Notes: generated by a model not told the origin, from the letters alone. A DNA stretch of 64,000 nt from Streptomyces sp. NBC_00572 (GCF_026341815.1 NZ_JAPENX010000001.1:5952001-6016000); one strand, 5' to 3'. Positions 1-8,315 are shown, counted from the first letter of the stretch. Translations and numbers: made by a program.

Positions 1-225
1 TTCAAGGCGGACCAGAAGAACCCCCAGGGCTCCTACGCCTGTGTCGACACCGGCGCGCCGAAGGCCTCCTACATCTCCCTGGACCGCAGCACCGTCCCGG
101 ACCGTCTGATCATGGGCGAGTACTGCCGTCCGAAGAGCGGCTACCCGTCCACCGGCCGCATCGCCTCCTACTGCCAGCGGGTGCTCTACGGACACAAGCT
201 GAGCTGGCTCGACGGCCGGCCGTAG
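1..225 (+). CDS. C-terminal fragment of an unrecognised protein
   Basis: The reading frame is open from the first base and stops with TAG at 223-225, giving the last 74 residues of a protein that begins outside the window. The fragment contains three cysteines (in SYACVD, GEYCRP and SYCQRV), which could suggest an exported disulphide-bonded domain, but no signal peptide can be seen and I do not recognise a family. Codon third positions are strongly G/C like the neighbouring genes, so it is probably real coding sequence. No terminator hairpin is obvious in the 147 bases before the next gene. Confidence 0.6.
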   Translation, partial: FKADQKNPQGSYACVDTGAPKASYISLDRSTVPDRLIMGEYCRPKSGYPSTGRIASYCQRVLYGHKLSWLDGRP

Positions 226-372
226 CGCAGACGGCGTGGAGGGCTCGCCCCGCGACACGACGGACAGTGCGAGCTCTTCGCCGGAATCGACCGGTCTGCG
301 GCATGGTGGGGGACATGCCCGGAGCCGTGCCGTCGGGGGTACGCGGCCGGGCGCGGCGAGTCGGGGGGACTC

Positions 373-1110
373 ATGGACGGCGGTAAGGGCAGCTCGTCGG
401 GCAGAACCGGGCACGGACAGGTGCGCGACCAAGGGCCCGCGCCGGCCCGCGGCCGGGGCGTACTCGAAGGGGCGTTCGCCCTGCTCGACGCGCTGCGCCG
501 GAACGGCGACGAGGCGGGAGTGACCGAACTGGCGCTCGCCTGCGGAGTACCCAAGGGCAGCGTCCACCGGCTGCTCGACCAACTGGTCACGCTCGGCGCC
601 GTCGAACGGAAGGGCAATCGCTACCGCGTCGGCCCCCAGCTCTACCGCCTCGGCCAGGCCTGGGAGCCGCACCCCGGCCTCCGCACCGCCGCCCGGCTGC
701 CGCTCCAGCGGCTCCGCGCCGCCACCGGCGCGAGCGTGGTCCTCGCCGTGCTGCGCGAGGACATGGCGATCACCGTCAGCTCGGTCCCGGGAGACCTCGA
801 ACCACTCCTCCCCGTACGGGACGGCATCGCGTTCCGGCTCGACACCGCCGCCGGGAAGGCCCTGCGGGGGCCCCTCCGGGGCGGCGCGGTCCTCGACCGG
901 GAGGACGTGATGGCCGGAGTGTGCTGCGCCTCGCTCCCGGTCCGCACCCCGGACGGGCGTACGGTCGCGGCGCTCGCCGGCCTGGTGCCCGCGGGCCGCC
1001 CGCTCGACTCGCTGGCCCGGGGCGTAGCCGAGGCGGGAGCCGCGATCAGCCGCGCACTCGCCAGGGGCGGGCAGCGAAGCCCCGTCCCGAAGACCGCGCT
1101 CGTGCTCTGA
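373..1110 (+). CDS. IclR-family transcriptional regulator
   Basis: A 245-residue DNA-binding regulator. Residues about 28-90 form the winged helix-turn-helix typical of IclR proteins (ALLDALRRNGDEAGVTELA, then GVPKGSVHRLLDQLVTLGAV, then a KGNRYRVG wing). The remainder resembles the GAF-like effector domain (LRAATGASVVLAVLREDMA, and AGKALRG), though it is rather short and diverged. The ATG at 373 follows a G-rich ribosome site (GGGGGGA), and the length is normal for the family. The effector is unknown. A 7-3-7 palindrome just downstream (1141-1157) has the look of an IclR operator and would place the secreted-protein gene at 1288 under its control; that link is inferred. Confidence 0.8.
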   Translation: MDGGKGSSSGRTGHGQVRDQGPAPARGRGVLEGAFALLDALRRNGDEAGVTELALACGVPKGSVHRLLDQLVTLGAVERKGNRYRVGPQLYRLGQAWEPHPGLRTAARLPLQRLRAATGASVVLAVLREDMAITVSSVPGDLEPLLPVRDGIAFRLDTAAGKALRGPLRGGAVLDREDVMAGVCCASLPVRTPDGRTVAALAGLVPAGRPLDSLARGVAEAGAAISRALARGGQRSPVPKTALVL

Positions 1111-1140
1111 GCAGGCCGCGAACCGCTCTCGCACGGCGCT

Positions 1141-1157
1141 GTTCCGCCCAGCGGAAC
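1141..1157. promoter_or_regulatory. Palindrome GTTCCGC-CCA-GCGGAAC, possible IclR operator
   Basis: Perfect 7-bp inverted repeat with a 3-bp centre, between the IclR gene and the secreted protein gene, about 130 bases before the latter's start. TTCCGC/GCGGAA arms are similar to operators described for IclR-family regulators. It could alternatively be a short RNA hairpin, but no T-run follows it. Confidence 0.4.
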
Positions 1158-1287
1158 GCGCGTAGAACCGGGACGGCGGGCCGGGCACAGTGGGTGTCGT
1201 GCCGAGGGGAACGGCACGCAGGCCCCGCCCCCACGAGGCGGGCCGCAACCACCGTCACGCGAGTGACCCGATGTGTGGGGGGACCAC

Positions 1288-1758
1288 ATGCGCAAGAACC
1301 GAATCGCCCGAACCGCCGCCACCGCCCTGCTCGGACTCGGCAGCGTCGCCGCCTTCGCCGGTTCCGCCCAGGCCGAGCCGATCGACTACGTGCGGATCGA
1401 ACTGGTCGAGCTCCACTGCCAGAAGAACAGCGAGGGCGACCACGACGAGGCGTACCTCAAGATCACCGACGCCAACGGCAACGCCGTCAAGGTCTGGCCC
1501 GGCAACGGCGTCAAGTACCAGACCATGGGCACCGGTTACGTCCGCTCCATGGCCGACGGAAACGGCAACGCCGCCCTCATCCTCGGCAAGGAGCAGGCCC
1601 GCACCCTGACCCTGTGGGACGACGACTCGACCAGTGGCGACGACAAGCTCGGCGCCACGCTCGTCACCGGCAGCGAGGTCGGCGCCGAGACCCAGTGGCG
1701 CTCCGTGGAGGGCTCCGGCGGCGTGTACGTCATCGGCTACCGCGTGATCGACATCTGA
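1288..1758 (+). CDS. Small secreted protein of unknown function
   Basis: A 156-residue protein with a clear Sec signal peptide (MRKNR, a hydrophobic stretch ending AAFAGSAQA, cleavage near residue 29). The mature part of about 127 residues starts EPIDYVRIELVEL, has one cysteine, is acidic and contains glycine/asparagine/aspartate loops (DANGNAV, DGNGNAA, DDDSTSGDD) that suggest a beta-sandwich, possibly calcium-binding. I do not recognise a named family. The ATG at 1288 is preferred to a GTG at 1273 because a G-rich ribosome site (GGGGGGA) lies directly before it and the signal peptide then begins properly. It stands alone and shares a terminator with the convergent beta-glucosidase gene. Confidence 0.75.
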   Translation: MRKNRIARTAATALLGLGSVAAFAGSAQAEPIDYVRIELVELHCQKNSEGDHDEAYLKITDANGNAVKVWPGNGVKYQTMGTGYVRSMADGNGNAALILGKEQARTLTLWDDDSTSGDDKLGATLVTGSEVGAETQWRSVEGSGGVYVIGYRVIDI

Positions 1759-1772
1759 CCCACCCCCGGTAC

Positions 1773-1814
1773 GCGAGGAAGGCCGTGCCGGAACACCGGC
1801 ACGGCCTTCCTCGC
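1773..1814. terminator. Bidirectional terminator hairpin
   Basis: A perfect 19-bp stem (1773-1791 with 1796-1814) around a 4-base AACA loop, centred between two convergent genes. No strong T-run on either side, as is usual in streptomycetes. It should end both the secreted-protein transcript and the ceb/bglC transcript. Confidence 0.9.
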
Positions 1815-1835
1815 ATGCGGGAGATCCGCGGGGGA

Positions 1836-3278
1836 TCAGTCGCCGTCGGGAGCCCGCAGCTCACCCGACCGGGCCACCCGCGCGTACCAGCGGGCGCTGG
1901 ACTTCGGGGTCCGCTCCAGGGTGTCGTAGTCCACCCGGACCGCGCCGAAGCGCTTCGCGTAGCCGTACGCCCACTCGAAGTTGTCGAGCAGCGACCAGAG
2001 GAAGTAGCCGCGTACGTCCACCCCTTCCGTGATCGCCCGGTGCACCGCCTCCAGATGCGCGTGCACATAGGCGGCGCGCTCCGGGTCGTGCACCGAACCG
2101 TCCGGGCCGACCACGTCCTCGTACGCCGCCCCGTTCTCGCTGATGACGAGCGGGAGTTGGGGGTACGCGTCGGACACCCGGGTCAGCAGGTCGTACAGGG
2201 CGCCGGCGTCGACCGGCCAGCCCATCGCCGTCCGCTCGCCCGGCGCCCGGTGGAAGGCGACCGCGTCCGCGCCGGGCCACGGCGAGTGTTCGCTGTTGCC
2301 GTGCCCGTCGTCCTGCGGCTTCTCCGCACCTTCCTGAACCTGCGAAACGACCGTCGGCGTGTAGTAGTTGATCGCGAGCAGGTCCAGCGGCTGCCGGGCC
2401 GTCGCGGTGTCGCCGTCCTTGACGAACGACCAGTCGGTGAGCTGCGCCGTGTCGCGGATCAGGTCCTCGGGGTAGGCGCCCTCCAGCATCGGACCCAGCC
2501 AGATCCGGTTGCCGACGGCGTCGATGCGACGGGCCGCGTCCCGGTCCTCGGCGGAGGCCGTGAGCGGCCGCACCTCGTGCAGATTGAGCGAGACCGACAG
2601 CTGCCGGTCGGCGGGCAGCGAGGCCCGCAGCGCCTGGACCGCGAGCCCGTGCCCGAGGTTGAGGTGGTGGGCGGCCCGCAGCGAGGCCACCGGGTCCGTA
2701 CGGCCAGGGGCGTGCACCCCGGAGCCGTACCCCAGAAAGGCGCTGCACCAGGGCTCGTTGAGGGTGGTCCAGCGGGTCACCCGGTCGCCTAGGGCGTCGG
2801 CGACGATCCCCGCGTACTCGGCGAACCGCTCGGCGGTCGCCCGCTCCGGCCAGCCGCCGGCGTCCTCCAGCTCCTGCGGCAGGTCCCAGTGGTACAGGGT
2901 GAGCGCCGGCTCGATCCCGGCGGCGAGCAGCTCGTCGACGAGCCCCCGGTAGAAGTCCAGTCCCTTCTGCACGGCCGGGCCCCGACCGGTGGGCTGCACC
3001 CGGGACCATGAGACGGAGAACCGGTAGGCGTTCAGGCCGAGTTCGGACATGATCGCGACGTCTTCGCGGAACCGGTGGTAGTGGTCCACGGCCACGTCAC
3101 CGGTATGGCCCTCGAAGACCTTGCCGGGGGTGTGCGAGAAGGTGTCCCAGATGGACGGGGTACGGCCGTCCTCGGCCGCCGCTCCCTCGATCTGGTACGC
3201 GGCGGTGGCCGCGCCCCAGAGGAAGTCGGACGGGAACGAGCGGGTGGCGGTGAGCGGCCGGGTATCGGACGCGGTCAT
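1836..3278 (-). CDS. bglC: GH1 beta-glucosidase of the ceb locus
   Basis: A 480-residue intracellular family GH1 enzyme that hydrolyses cellobiose and short cello-oligosaccharides to glucose; no signal peptide. The opening FPSDFLWGAATAAYQIEG is the GH1 N-terminal signature, the acid/base Glu lies in TTLNEPW and the nucleophile Glu in VISENGAAYE; the C-terminal LLDNFEWAYGYAKRFG is also conserved. The ATG at 3278 is chosen because the family N-terminus begins about ten residues later and the frame upstream reads into cebG. It is the last gene after cebEFG, 71 bases beyond cebG, and a degenerate CebR box covers the region just before its start. In S. scabiei and relatives this enzyme supplies, and by degrading cellobiose also limits, the CebR inducer. 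Confidence 0.95.
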   Translation of the reverse strand: MTASDTRPLTATRSFPSDFLWGAATAAYQIEGAAAEDGRTPSIWDTFSHTPGKVFEGHTGDVAVDHYHRFREDVAIMSELGLNAYRFSVSWSRVQPTGRGPAVQKGLDFYRGLVDELLAAGIEPALTLYHWDLPQELEDAGGWPERATAERFAEYAGIVADALGDRVTRWTTLNEPWCSAFLGYGSGVHAPGRTDPVASLRAAHHLNLGHGLAVQALRASLPADRQLSVSLNLHEVRPLTASAEDRDAARRIDAVGNRIWLGPMLEGAYPEDLIRDTAQLTDWSFVKDGDTATARQPLDLLAINYYTPTVVSQVQEGAEKPQDDGHGNSEHSPWPGADAVAFHRAPGERTAMGWPVDAGALYDLLTRVSDAYPQLPLVISENGAAYEDVVGPDGSVHDPERAAYVHAHLEAVHRAITEGVDVRGYFLWSLLDNFEWAYGYAKRFGAVRVDYDTLERTPKSSARWYARVARSGELRAPDGD

Positions 3279-3279
3279 A

Positions 3280-3293
3280 GGAGAGCGCTCCCA
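3280..3293. promoter_or_regulatory. Degenerate CebR box overlapping the bglC ribosome site
   Basis: GGAGAGCGCTCCCA matches 12 of 14 positions of the perfect CebR palindrome found elsewhere in this window. On the coding strand it lies 2-15 bases before the bglC start and overlaps the only A/G-rich ribosome-binding sequence. Just upstream (about 3299-3335) the leader carries short GGTACG repeats. Confidence 0.6.
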
Positions 3294-3349
3294 ACGCGGG
3301 TACGGGGTAGGTACGTTCGGTACGTGCGGTACGGAGAGGGGGTGGCCGG

Positions 3350-4267
3350 TCAGCTCTTGACGGCGCCGGCCGTGATGCCGCCCACGATGTGCTTGCCGAG
3401 GAAGGCGAAGACCAGGAGGAGCGGCACGGTGGAGATGAGGGCGCCGGTCAGGACGACCGCGTGGTCCACGGTGTGGTTGCCCGCGCCCAGGCCGGCGAGT
3501 GCCACCTGAAGCGTGGGGTTGCCGTCGGGGGTGAGGGCGATGAAGGGCCAGAAGAAGTCGTTCCACGACTGGACGAAGACCAGCATGCCGAGTACGGCCA
3601 TGGCGGGCCTGGCTACGGGGAAGACCACGTGCCAGATGATGCGGAGGCTGTGGGCGCCGTCCATCCGGGCCGCCTCCACCAGCTCCATCGGCAGTGCCTC
3701 CACCAGGAACTGGCGCATGAAGAACACGCCGAAGGCGGCGACGAGCGAGGGCAGGACGACCGACTGGAGCTGGTCGAACCAGCCGAGGTCGGTGATGATC
3801 TGGTACAGCGGGATGACGCTGAGCTGCGGCGGGATCGTCATGGTGGCGACCACCAGGGAGAGCAGCATGCCCCGGCCCCGGAAGGGCAGCTTGGCGAAGG
3901 CGAAGCCGGCCAGCGTGGAGAACAGGACCGTGGACAGGGACACCAGGCTCGCCACGATCGTGGTGTTGATCAGCGCCTCGCCCATGTCGACCTGGTTCCA
4001 GGCGAAGGTGAGGTTGTCCAGGAGACGGTTGCCGGGCAGCAGCGGTGCCGGGGCCTCCACGACCCGCTCGCCGGTGTGCGAGGCGGCGACCACGTTCCAG
4101 TACAGCGGGAAGAGCGAGACGAAGGCGGCCGCGACGAGCAGCACGTAGGTGAGCGGTCCGGCGTGGTGCTGGCGGCCGGCGGTCTGACGGAACCGGCGTC
4201 CGGGCCGGGTCCGCGCCGGGGCGGGGGTTCCGGACTCGGCCGGGCTCCTGTCGAGTGTGTGCGCCAT
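3350..4267 (-). CDS. cebG: Cellobiose ABC importer permease CebG
   Basis: A 305-residue inner-membrane permease of the MalG type with about six membrane segments, the first near residues 40-60 (YVLLVAAAFVSLFPLY). The cytoplasmic EAA loop that contacts the ATPase reads EAARMDGAHSLRIIWHVVFP, and the protein ends in the usual GGITAGAVKS tail. It follows cebF by four bases and precedes bglC. With CebE and CebF it imports cellobiose and cellotriose; energy is expected from the shared ATPase MsiK, since no ATPase gene is nearby. Regulation by CebR through the boxes ahead of cebE is expected. Confidence 0.93.
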   Translation of the reverse strand: MAHTLDRSPAESGTPAPARTRPGRRFRQTAGRQHHAGPLTYVLLVAAAFVSLFPLYWNVVAASHTGERVVEAPAPLLPGNRLLDNLTFAWNQVDMGEALINTTIVASLVSLSTVLFSTLAGFAFAKLPFRGRGMLLSLVVATMTIPPQLSVIPLYQIITDLGWFDQLQSVVLPSLVAAFGVFFMRQFLVEALPMELVEAARMDGAHSLRIIWHVVFPVARPAMAVLGMLVFVQSWNDFFWPFIALTPDGNPTLQVALAGLGAGNHTVDHAVVLTGALISTVPLLLVFAFLGKHIVGGITAGAVKS

Positions 4268-4271
4268 GAGG

Positions 4272-5276
4272 TCAGCCCCCCAGCTTCTTGCGGTTGTGGC
4301 GGGAGGCGAGCGCCTGGACGCCGCCGACGATCAGCAGGAGCAGCAGCATGACCCACGCGATCGCCGAAGCCTGGCCCAGTGCGCCGGTCACCCACCCCTT
4401 CTCGTACATCAGCAGGCTCAGCGTCTGGAACTGGTTGCCGCTGCCGCCGCTGATGCCGACGCTGCCGCCGAAGAGCATCGGCTCACCGAAGAGCTGGGTG
4501 GCGCCGATCGTGGACACGATGATCGTGAAGAGGATGGTGGGCCGGATCGAGGGGATCGTGACGCTGACGAACTGCCGCCAGCGCGAGGCCCCGTCGAGCG
4601 AGGCCGCCTCGTACAGGTCCTGTGGCACGGCCTGCATGGCGGCGAGGTAGATGAGCGCGTTGTAGCCGGTCCAGCGCCAGGTGACGATCACCGAGATGGC
4701 GATCTGCGCCGGCCACTTGGACGATTCCCAGTTCACCGGGTCGAAGCCGAACCAGCCCAGGACGCCGTTGATCATTCCGTAGTCGGTGTTGAACAGCTGG
4801 GCGAAGACCAGGGTCGCCGCCGCGATCGAGGTGGCGTACGGGGCGAGGATCGCCACCCGGAGGAAACCCCGGCCGCGGAGCTTGTAGTTGAGCAGATGTG
4901 CCAGGCCCAGGGCCATGAGCAGCTGGGGGACGGTCGAGATGACCCCGATGGTGAAGGTGTTGAAGAGTGCGTTCCAGAAGAACTCGCTGGTCGCGAGGTC
5001 GGTGTAGTTCTCCAGACCCTTCCAGGTCGGGTCACCGCCGAGTTCGACCCGGTTGAGCGAGAGCCAGCCCGTGTAGATCAGAGGGAAGAGACCGAAGGCG
5101 GCGAAGGTGAGGAAGAAGGGGGCGACGAAGACGTACGGGATCGCCTTGGTGTCCCAGCGGTAGAGCGTGCTGCGCCAGCCGCCGGAGGAGGAGCGGTGGC
5201 CGCGCGGGCCGGGGGAGGAGGGCGGTGCGGCGGGCGGCGGGGAGCCGTCCGGCTTCGCCCGAACGGAGGTGGCCAC
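4272..5276 (-). CDS. cebF: Cellobiose ABC importer permease CebF
   Basis: A 334-residue MalF-type permease. A proline- and serine-rich cytoplasmic N-terminus (about residues 1-45) precedes six predicted membrane segments, the first being PYVFVAPFFLTFAAFGLFPL. The EAA loop reads YEAASLDGASRWRQFVSVTI. The start is a GTG at 5276 with AAGGA upstream. It lies in the cebEFG-bglC operon, separated from cebE by 90 bases that hold a strong hairpin, so it may be made in smaller amounts than the binding protein. Confidence 0.93.
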   Translation of the reverse strand: MATSVRAKPDGSPPPAAPPSSPGPRGHRSSSGGWRSTLYRWDTKAIPYVFVAPFFLTFAAFGLFPLIYTGWLSLNRVELGGDPTWKGLENYTDLATSEFFWNALFNTFTIGVISTVPQLLMALGLAHLLNYKLRGRGFLRVAILAPYATSIAAATLVFAQLFNTDYGMINGVLGWFGFDPVNWESSKWPAQIAISVIVTWRWTGYNALIYLAAMQAVPQDLYEAASLDGASRWRQFVSVTIPSIRPTILFTIIVSTIGATQLFGEPMLFGGSVGISGGSGNQFQTLSLLMYEKGWVTGALGQASAIAWVMLLLLLIVGGVQALASRHNRKKLGG

Positions 5277-5320
5277 GGGGGCGTCCTTCCAGGGTCGATG
5301 CGTGCGGTGGTGCGGACGGT

Positions 5321-5355
5321 GCCGGTCCGCCGCCGACGGGCGGCGGCGGACCGGC
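5321..5355 (-). promoter_or_regulatory. Intercistronic hairpin between cebE and cebF
   Basis: Perfect 14-bp stem (5321-5334 with 5342-5355) with a 7-base loop in the 90-base gap. No T-run follows on the transcribed strand. Such hairpins after binding-protein genes commonly act as partial terminators or 3' stabilisers giving excess binding protein over permeases; that function here is inferred. Confidence 0.7.
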
Positions 5356-5366
5356 AGGTGTCCCCG

Positions 5367-6719
5367 CTACTGGTCGATCTTGTCGTCGACCAGCTTCTTG
5401 ACGTTCTCCCAGGCCTTGGCCGGGTCGGTGCCGCGCTGCTCGATGTCGAGGATGCCGTTGTCGGTGAGGAAGGTCTTCACCTGGCCGTCGTAGCGGCTGA
5501 TGGCGGCGGGGGTGATGCCGGCCGCCGCGCTGGAGAAGATCTTGCCGACGGGGGTGTCACCGAAGTACGGCAGCTTCGCCTCCTGGACCGCCGAGGAGGT
5601 GAGCGTGTCCTTGGACGAGGGGATGTTGCCGTTGACCGCGAACACCTTGGCGTGCTGCTCGGGCGCGGTCAGCCAGGCGGCCAGTGCGGCGGCCTCCTTG
5701 GTGTGCTTGCCCGCCTTGGGCACGGCGAGGAAGGAGCCGCCCCAGTTGCCGGCGACGGGCGGCGCGGCGATGTCCCACTTGCCCTGGTTGGCGGGGCCGG
5801 CCTGGTCCTTGATGATGCCGGTCATCCAGCTGGGGCAGGCGACGGTGGCGAACTTCGAGTTCTTGAAGGCGGCGTTCCAGCTGCCCTTCTCGTCGAACTG
5901 GCGCAGCTTGGCGGTGAGTCCGCCCTGGGCGGCCTTGACCGCGGTGTCCCAGGCGTTCTTCACGCCGGGGCTGTTCTCCCAGTCGAGTTCGCCGCTGGTG
6001 TTGGCGTACTGCACCGGGTCGCTGGAGACGACGGCGTTGAAGAGACCGCTTGCCGAGTCGTGGAAGGAGGTGCCCGCGGGGGCGGCCGCCTTGTACTTCT
6101 CGCCGGTCGCGATGAACTTGGCCCAGTCGCCGGCCCACAGCTTGCCGACGGCGTCGCGGTCGGTGGGCAGCTTGGCCTTGGCGAAGAGGTCCTTGTTGTA
6201 GCAGATGGCCATGGGGCCGATGTCGGTGCCGAGGGCGATGATCTTGCCGTCGCCGGTCGTCGCCTGCTTGACCTTCCAGTCGAGGAAGGCGTCGGTCTTC
6301 GCGCCGCCCTCCTTGCTCAGGTCGACCCACTTGTTCGCCATCGTCGTGCCGGTCGCCTCGGCGATGTAGCCGACCTCGACGGCCTGGATGTCGGCGACGC
6401 CGCTGTTCTGGCCGAGGCGCAGCTTCAGCGTGTCCCAGTACTTCTGACCGTCGGAGACGTTTGACTCCTCGATCTTGATGTTCGGGTGGAGCCGCTCGTA
6501 CTCGGCGTACAGCTTCGCGCCGGTCTTGTTGTCGTAGCCGAAGGAACCGAAGGTTCCGATCCGCAGCGTGATCTTCTCGGTGCTCTGGCCGCCCCCGCCG
6601 CCCGTGCCGCCGTTGTCGTCGTCGCTGCCGCAACCGGTGAGCAGGGTCGTGCCGGTCACGACGACGGCGACCGCCGCGATCGCCGCACGGCGTCCGCGTC
6701 TGCTGCTGGAAGTGCGCAT
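5367..6719 (-). CDS. cebE: Cellobiose-binding lipoprotein CebE
   Basis: A 450-residue extracellular solute-binding lipoprotein (family 1). The signal region RRGRRAAIAAVAVVVTG leads to a lipobox LLTGC at about residues 28-32, followed by an Asp/Gly-rich linker. The mature protein shows the usual features (ITLRIGTFGSFGYDNKTGAKLY, NVSDGQKYWDTLKLRL). The ATG at 6719, preceded by GGAGAG, is preferred to an in-frame upstream start at 6737. First gene of the cebEFG-bglC operon, divergent from cebR, with a perfect CebR box 113 bases upstream of its start. Captures cellobiose/cellotriose released by the secreted cellulases next door. Confidence 0.93.
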   Translation of the reverse strand: MRTSSSRRGRRAAIAAVAVVVTGTTLLTGCGSDDDNGGTGGGGGQSTEKITLRIGTFGSFGYDNKTGAKLYAEYERLHPNIKIEESNVSDGQKYWDTLKLRLGQNSGVADIQAVEVGYIAEATGTTMANKWVDLSKEGGAKTDAFLDWKVKQATTGDGKIIALGTDIGPMAICYNKDLFAKAKLPTDRDAVGKLWAGDWAKFIATGEKYKAAAPAGTSFHDSASGLFNAVVSSDPVQYANTSGELDWENSPGVKNAWDTAVKAAQGGLTAKLRQFDEKGSWNAAFKNSKFATVACPSWMTGIIKDQAGPANQGKWDIAAPPVAGNWGGSFLAVPKAGKHTKEAAALAAWLTAPEQHAKVFAVNGNIPSSKDTLTSSAVQEAKLPYFGDTPVGKIFSSAAAGITPAAISRYDGQVKTFLTDNGILDIEQRGTDPAKAWENVKKLVDDKIDQ

Positions 6720-7090
6720 TCCACTCTCCTCGTCCAAAGGTGGTGCTCGTTGTGCGCCAAGAGGTCCGGCCGGCTGATCGCGGCTCGGCGGCGCCTGCCA
6801 GGACCTGATGCAAGGCTGTGCGCATCCCGGATGGGAGCGCTCCCACGTCGTTGCCGGAAGGTTGCTGCCTGGCGGGTACGGGTGTCAAGACATGAACGCG
6901 GATTCGTTACCGGAAGGTTTTCCAGGGGTTTCGCGGGCCTGGGCAGGGATCATCGCGTCATCTCCTGAACGCACCCTCGTGGCGCGAGGGGAGGGGCTTG
7001 GACTACGGTGGGAGCGCTCCCATTGCTGCTTCCGTTCCCGGCGGGGCCGTGGTGAGCAGCGCGTTGTCCTACGAGGGGAGTTCGGGAGTT
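6720..7090. promoter_or_regulatory. Divergent cebE/cebR control region with two perfect CebR boxes
   Basis: This 371-base gap contains two copies of the 14-bp palindrome TGGGAGCGCTCCCA, at 6832-6845 and 7009-7022. The first serves cebE, the second lies about 70 bases before the chosen cebR start and so supports autoregulation. In-frame upstream cebR starts (TTG 6998, GTG 7052) would place the second box within or next to the coding region, which argues for the later GTG at 7091. No other gene is seen here. Confidence 0.92.
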
Positions 7091-8131
7091 GTGAGCGGAC
7101 GGCAGAGCGGCAGACCCACCCTTGAGGAGGTCGCGGCCAGAGCCGGGGTCGGCCGGGGCACGGTCTCCCGGGTGATCAACGGCTCCCCCCGGGTGAGCGA
7201 GCAGACCAGAACGGCCGTCGCCAGAGCCGTCGACGAACTCGGCTACGTACCCAACCAGGCCGCCCGCGCCCTGGCCGGCAGCCGTACGGACGCGATCGCC
7301 CTCGTCATCCCCGAGGTCGAGGCGCGGCTCTTCGCGGAGCCGTACTTCCTCGACCTCATCCGCGGGGTCAGCGCCGAACTCGCCGAGGCTGACAAGCAGT
7401 TGCTGCTCACCCTGGTCCGCAGCGAGCAGGAACGGCAGCGCTTCGAGCAGTACCTCGCCGCCCAGCGCGTCGACGGTGTCCTGCTCGCCTCCGTCCACGG
7501 CGACGACCCACTGCCCGACCGCATCAGGGAACTGGGCCTCCCGGTCGTCATGAACGGCCGCCGCTCGGAGGCCGAGCCCGTGCCGTACGTCGACTCCGAC
7601 AACATCGGCGCCGGACGGGCGGCCGTCGCCCACCTCGTGGGGCGCGGTCGGAGCCGTATCGCCACCGTCACCGGGCCGCTCGACATGTACGTGGCGCGCG
7701 CCCGGCTCGGCGGCTACCGCGCCGGTCTCGCGGAGGCCGGGCTCGCGCCCGACGAGGCGCTGGTCTCGGCGGGCGACTTCACGGAGGAGGGCGGCCGCCG
7801 GGCCATGCGGCTGCTGCTCGACCGCAGCCCGGACCTGGACGCGGTCTTCGCCGCCTCCGACGTGATGGCGGCCGGGGCGCGCGCGGCCCTGCGGGAGGCG
7901 GGCCGCCGGGTGCCGGAGGACGTGGCCCTCGTCGGGGTCGACGACTCGCCGGTGGCGCGGCTGATGGACCCGCCGCTCACGAGCGTGCGTCAGCCCATCG
8001 AGGAGATGGGCCGCACGATGGCCCGGATGCTGATCCAGGAGATCCAGGAGATCCAGGGGATCGCGGAGGCACCGGAGGAGCCCCGTCGGCACGTGCTGCC
8101 GACGGAGCTGGTGGTGCGGGGCTCCTGCTGA
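7091..8131 (+). CDS. cebR: LacI-family repressor CebR
   Basis: A 346-residue LacI/GalR repressor of cellulose-utilisation genes that is released from DNA by cello-oligosaccharides. The helix-turn-helix opens RPTLEEVAARAGVGRGTVSR, followed by the hinge helix region PNQAARALAGSRTD and a periplasmic-binding-protein-like sensor domain ending near LMDPPLTSVRQP. GTG at 7091 is chosen because the helix-turn-helix starts ten residues later as in other CebR proteins and GGGGAG lies ten bases upstream; earlier in-frame starts at 6998 and 7052 remain possible. Near the C-terminus three 9-bp repeats (8032-8058) encode IQEIQEIQG. Divergent from the transporter it controls. Confidence 0.93.
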   Translation: MSGRQSGRPTLEEVAARAGVGRGTVSRVINGSPRVSEQTRTAVARAVDELGYVPNQAARALAGSRTDAIALVIPEVEARLFAEPYFLDLIRGVSAELAEADKQLLLTLVRSEQERQRFEQYLAAQRVDGVLLASVHGDDPLPDRIRELGLPVVMNGRRSEAEPVPYVDSDNIGAGRAAVAHLVGRGRSRIATVTGPLDMYVARARLGGYRAGLAEAGLAPDEALVSAGDFTEEGGRRAMRLLLDRSPDLDAVFAASDVMAAGARAALREAGRRVPEDVALVGVDDSPVARLMDPPLTSVRQPIEEMGRTMARMLIQEIQEIQGIAEAPEEPRRHVLPTELVVRGSC

Positions 8132-8265
8132 CGGCCCCCCGTTCGCGACGGGCACGTCAGGGCTGCGCGCCCGGCCCGTCGGCCACCGCCCCTGCAAGGC
8201 AAGGTCATCGTCCCCAACGCCCGGAGAGGGAACGGAGATCGGGGAAGCGGTCCGGAAGCGGAACG

Positions 8266-8296
8266 GGCCGGACGGGGTCTCCGGGCCCGTCCGGCC
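8266..8296 (+). terminator. Terminator hairpin after cebR
   Basis: Perfect 11-bp stem (8266-8276 with 8286-8296) followed by GTTTCGCGTT, about 135 bases after the cebR stop. Confidence 0.65.
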
Positions 8297-8315
8297 GTTT
8301 CGCGTTCCTCGCAAG

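Noticed and set aside
1947..1956. GAAGCGCTTC, like a LacI-type operator
   Set aside because: Lies inside the GH1 coding region where it encodes the conserved KRF residues; not in a promoter.
3279..3566. 96-residue N-terminal extension of the GH1 gene
   Set aside because: It is antisense-free but lies over the end of cebG in another frame, has no GH1 similarity, and the ATG at 3278 is followed by the family N-terminus.
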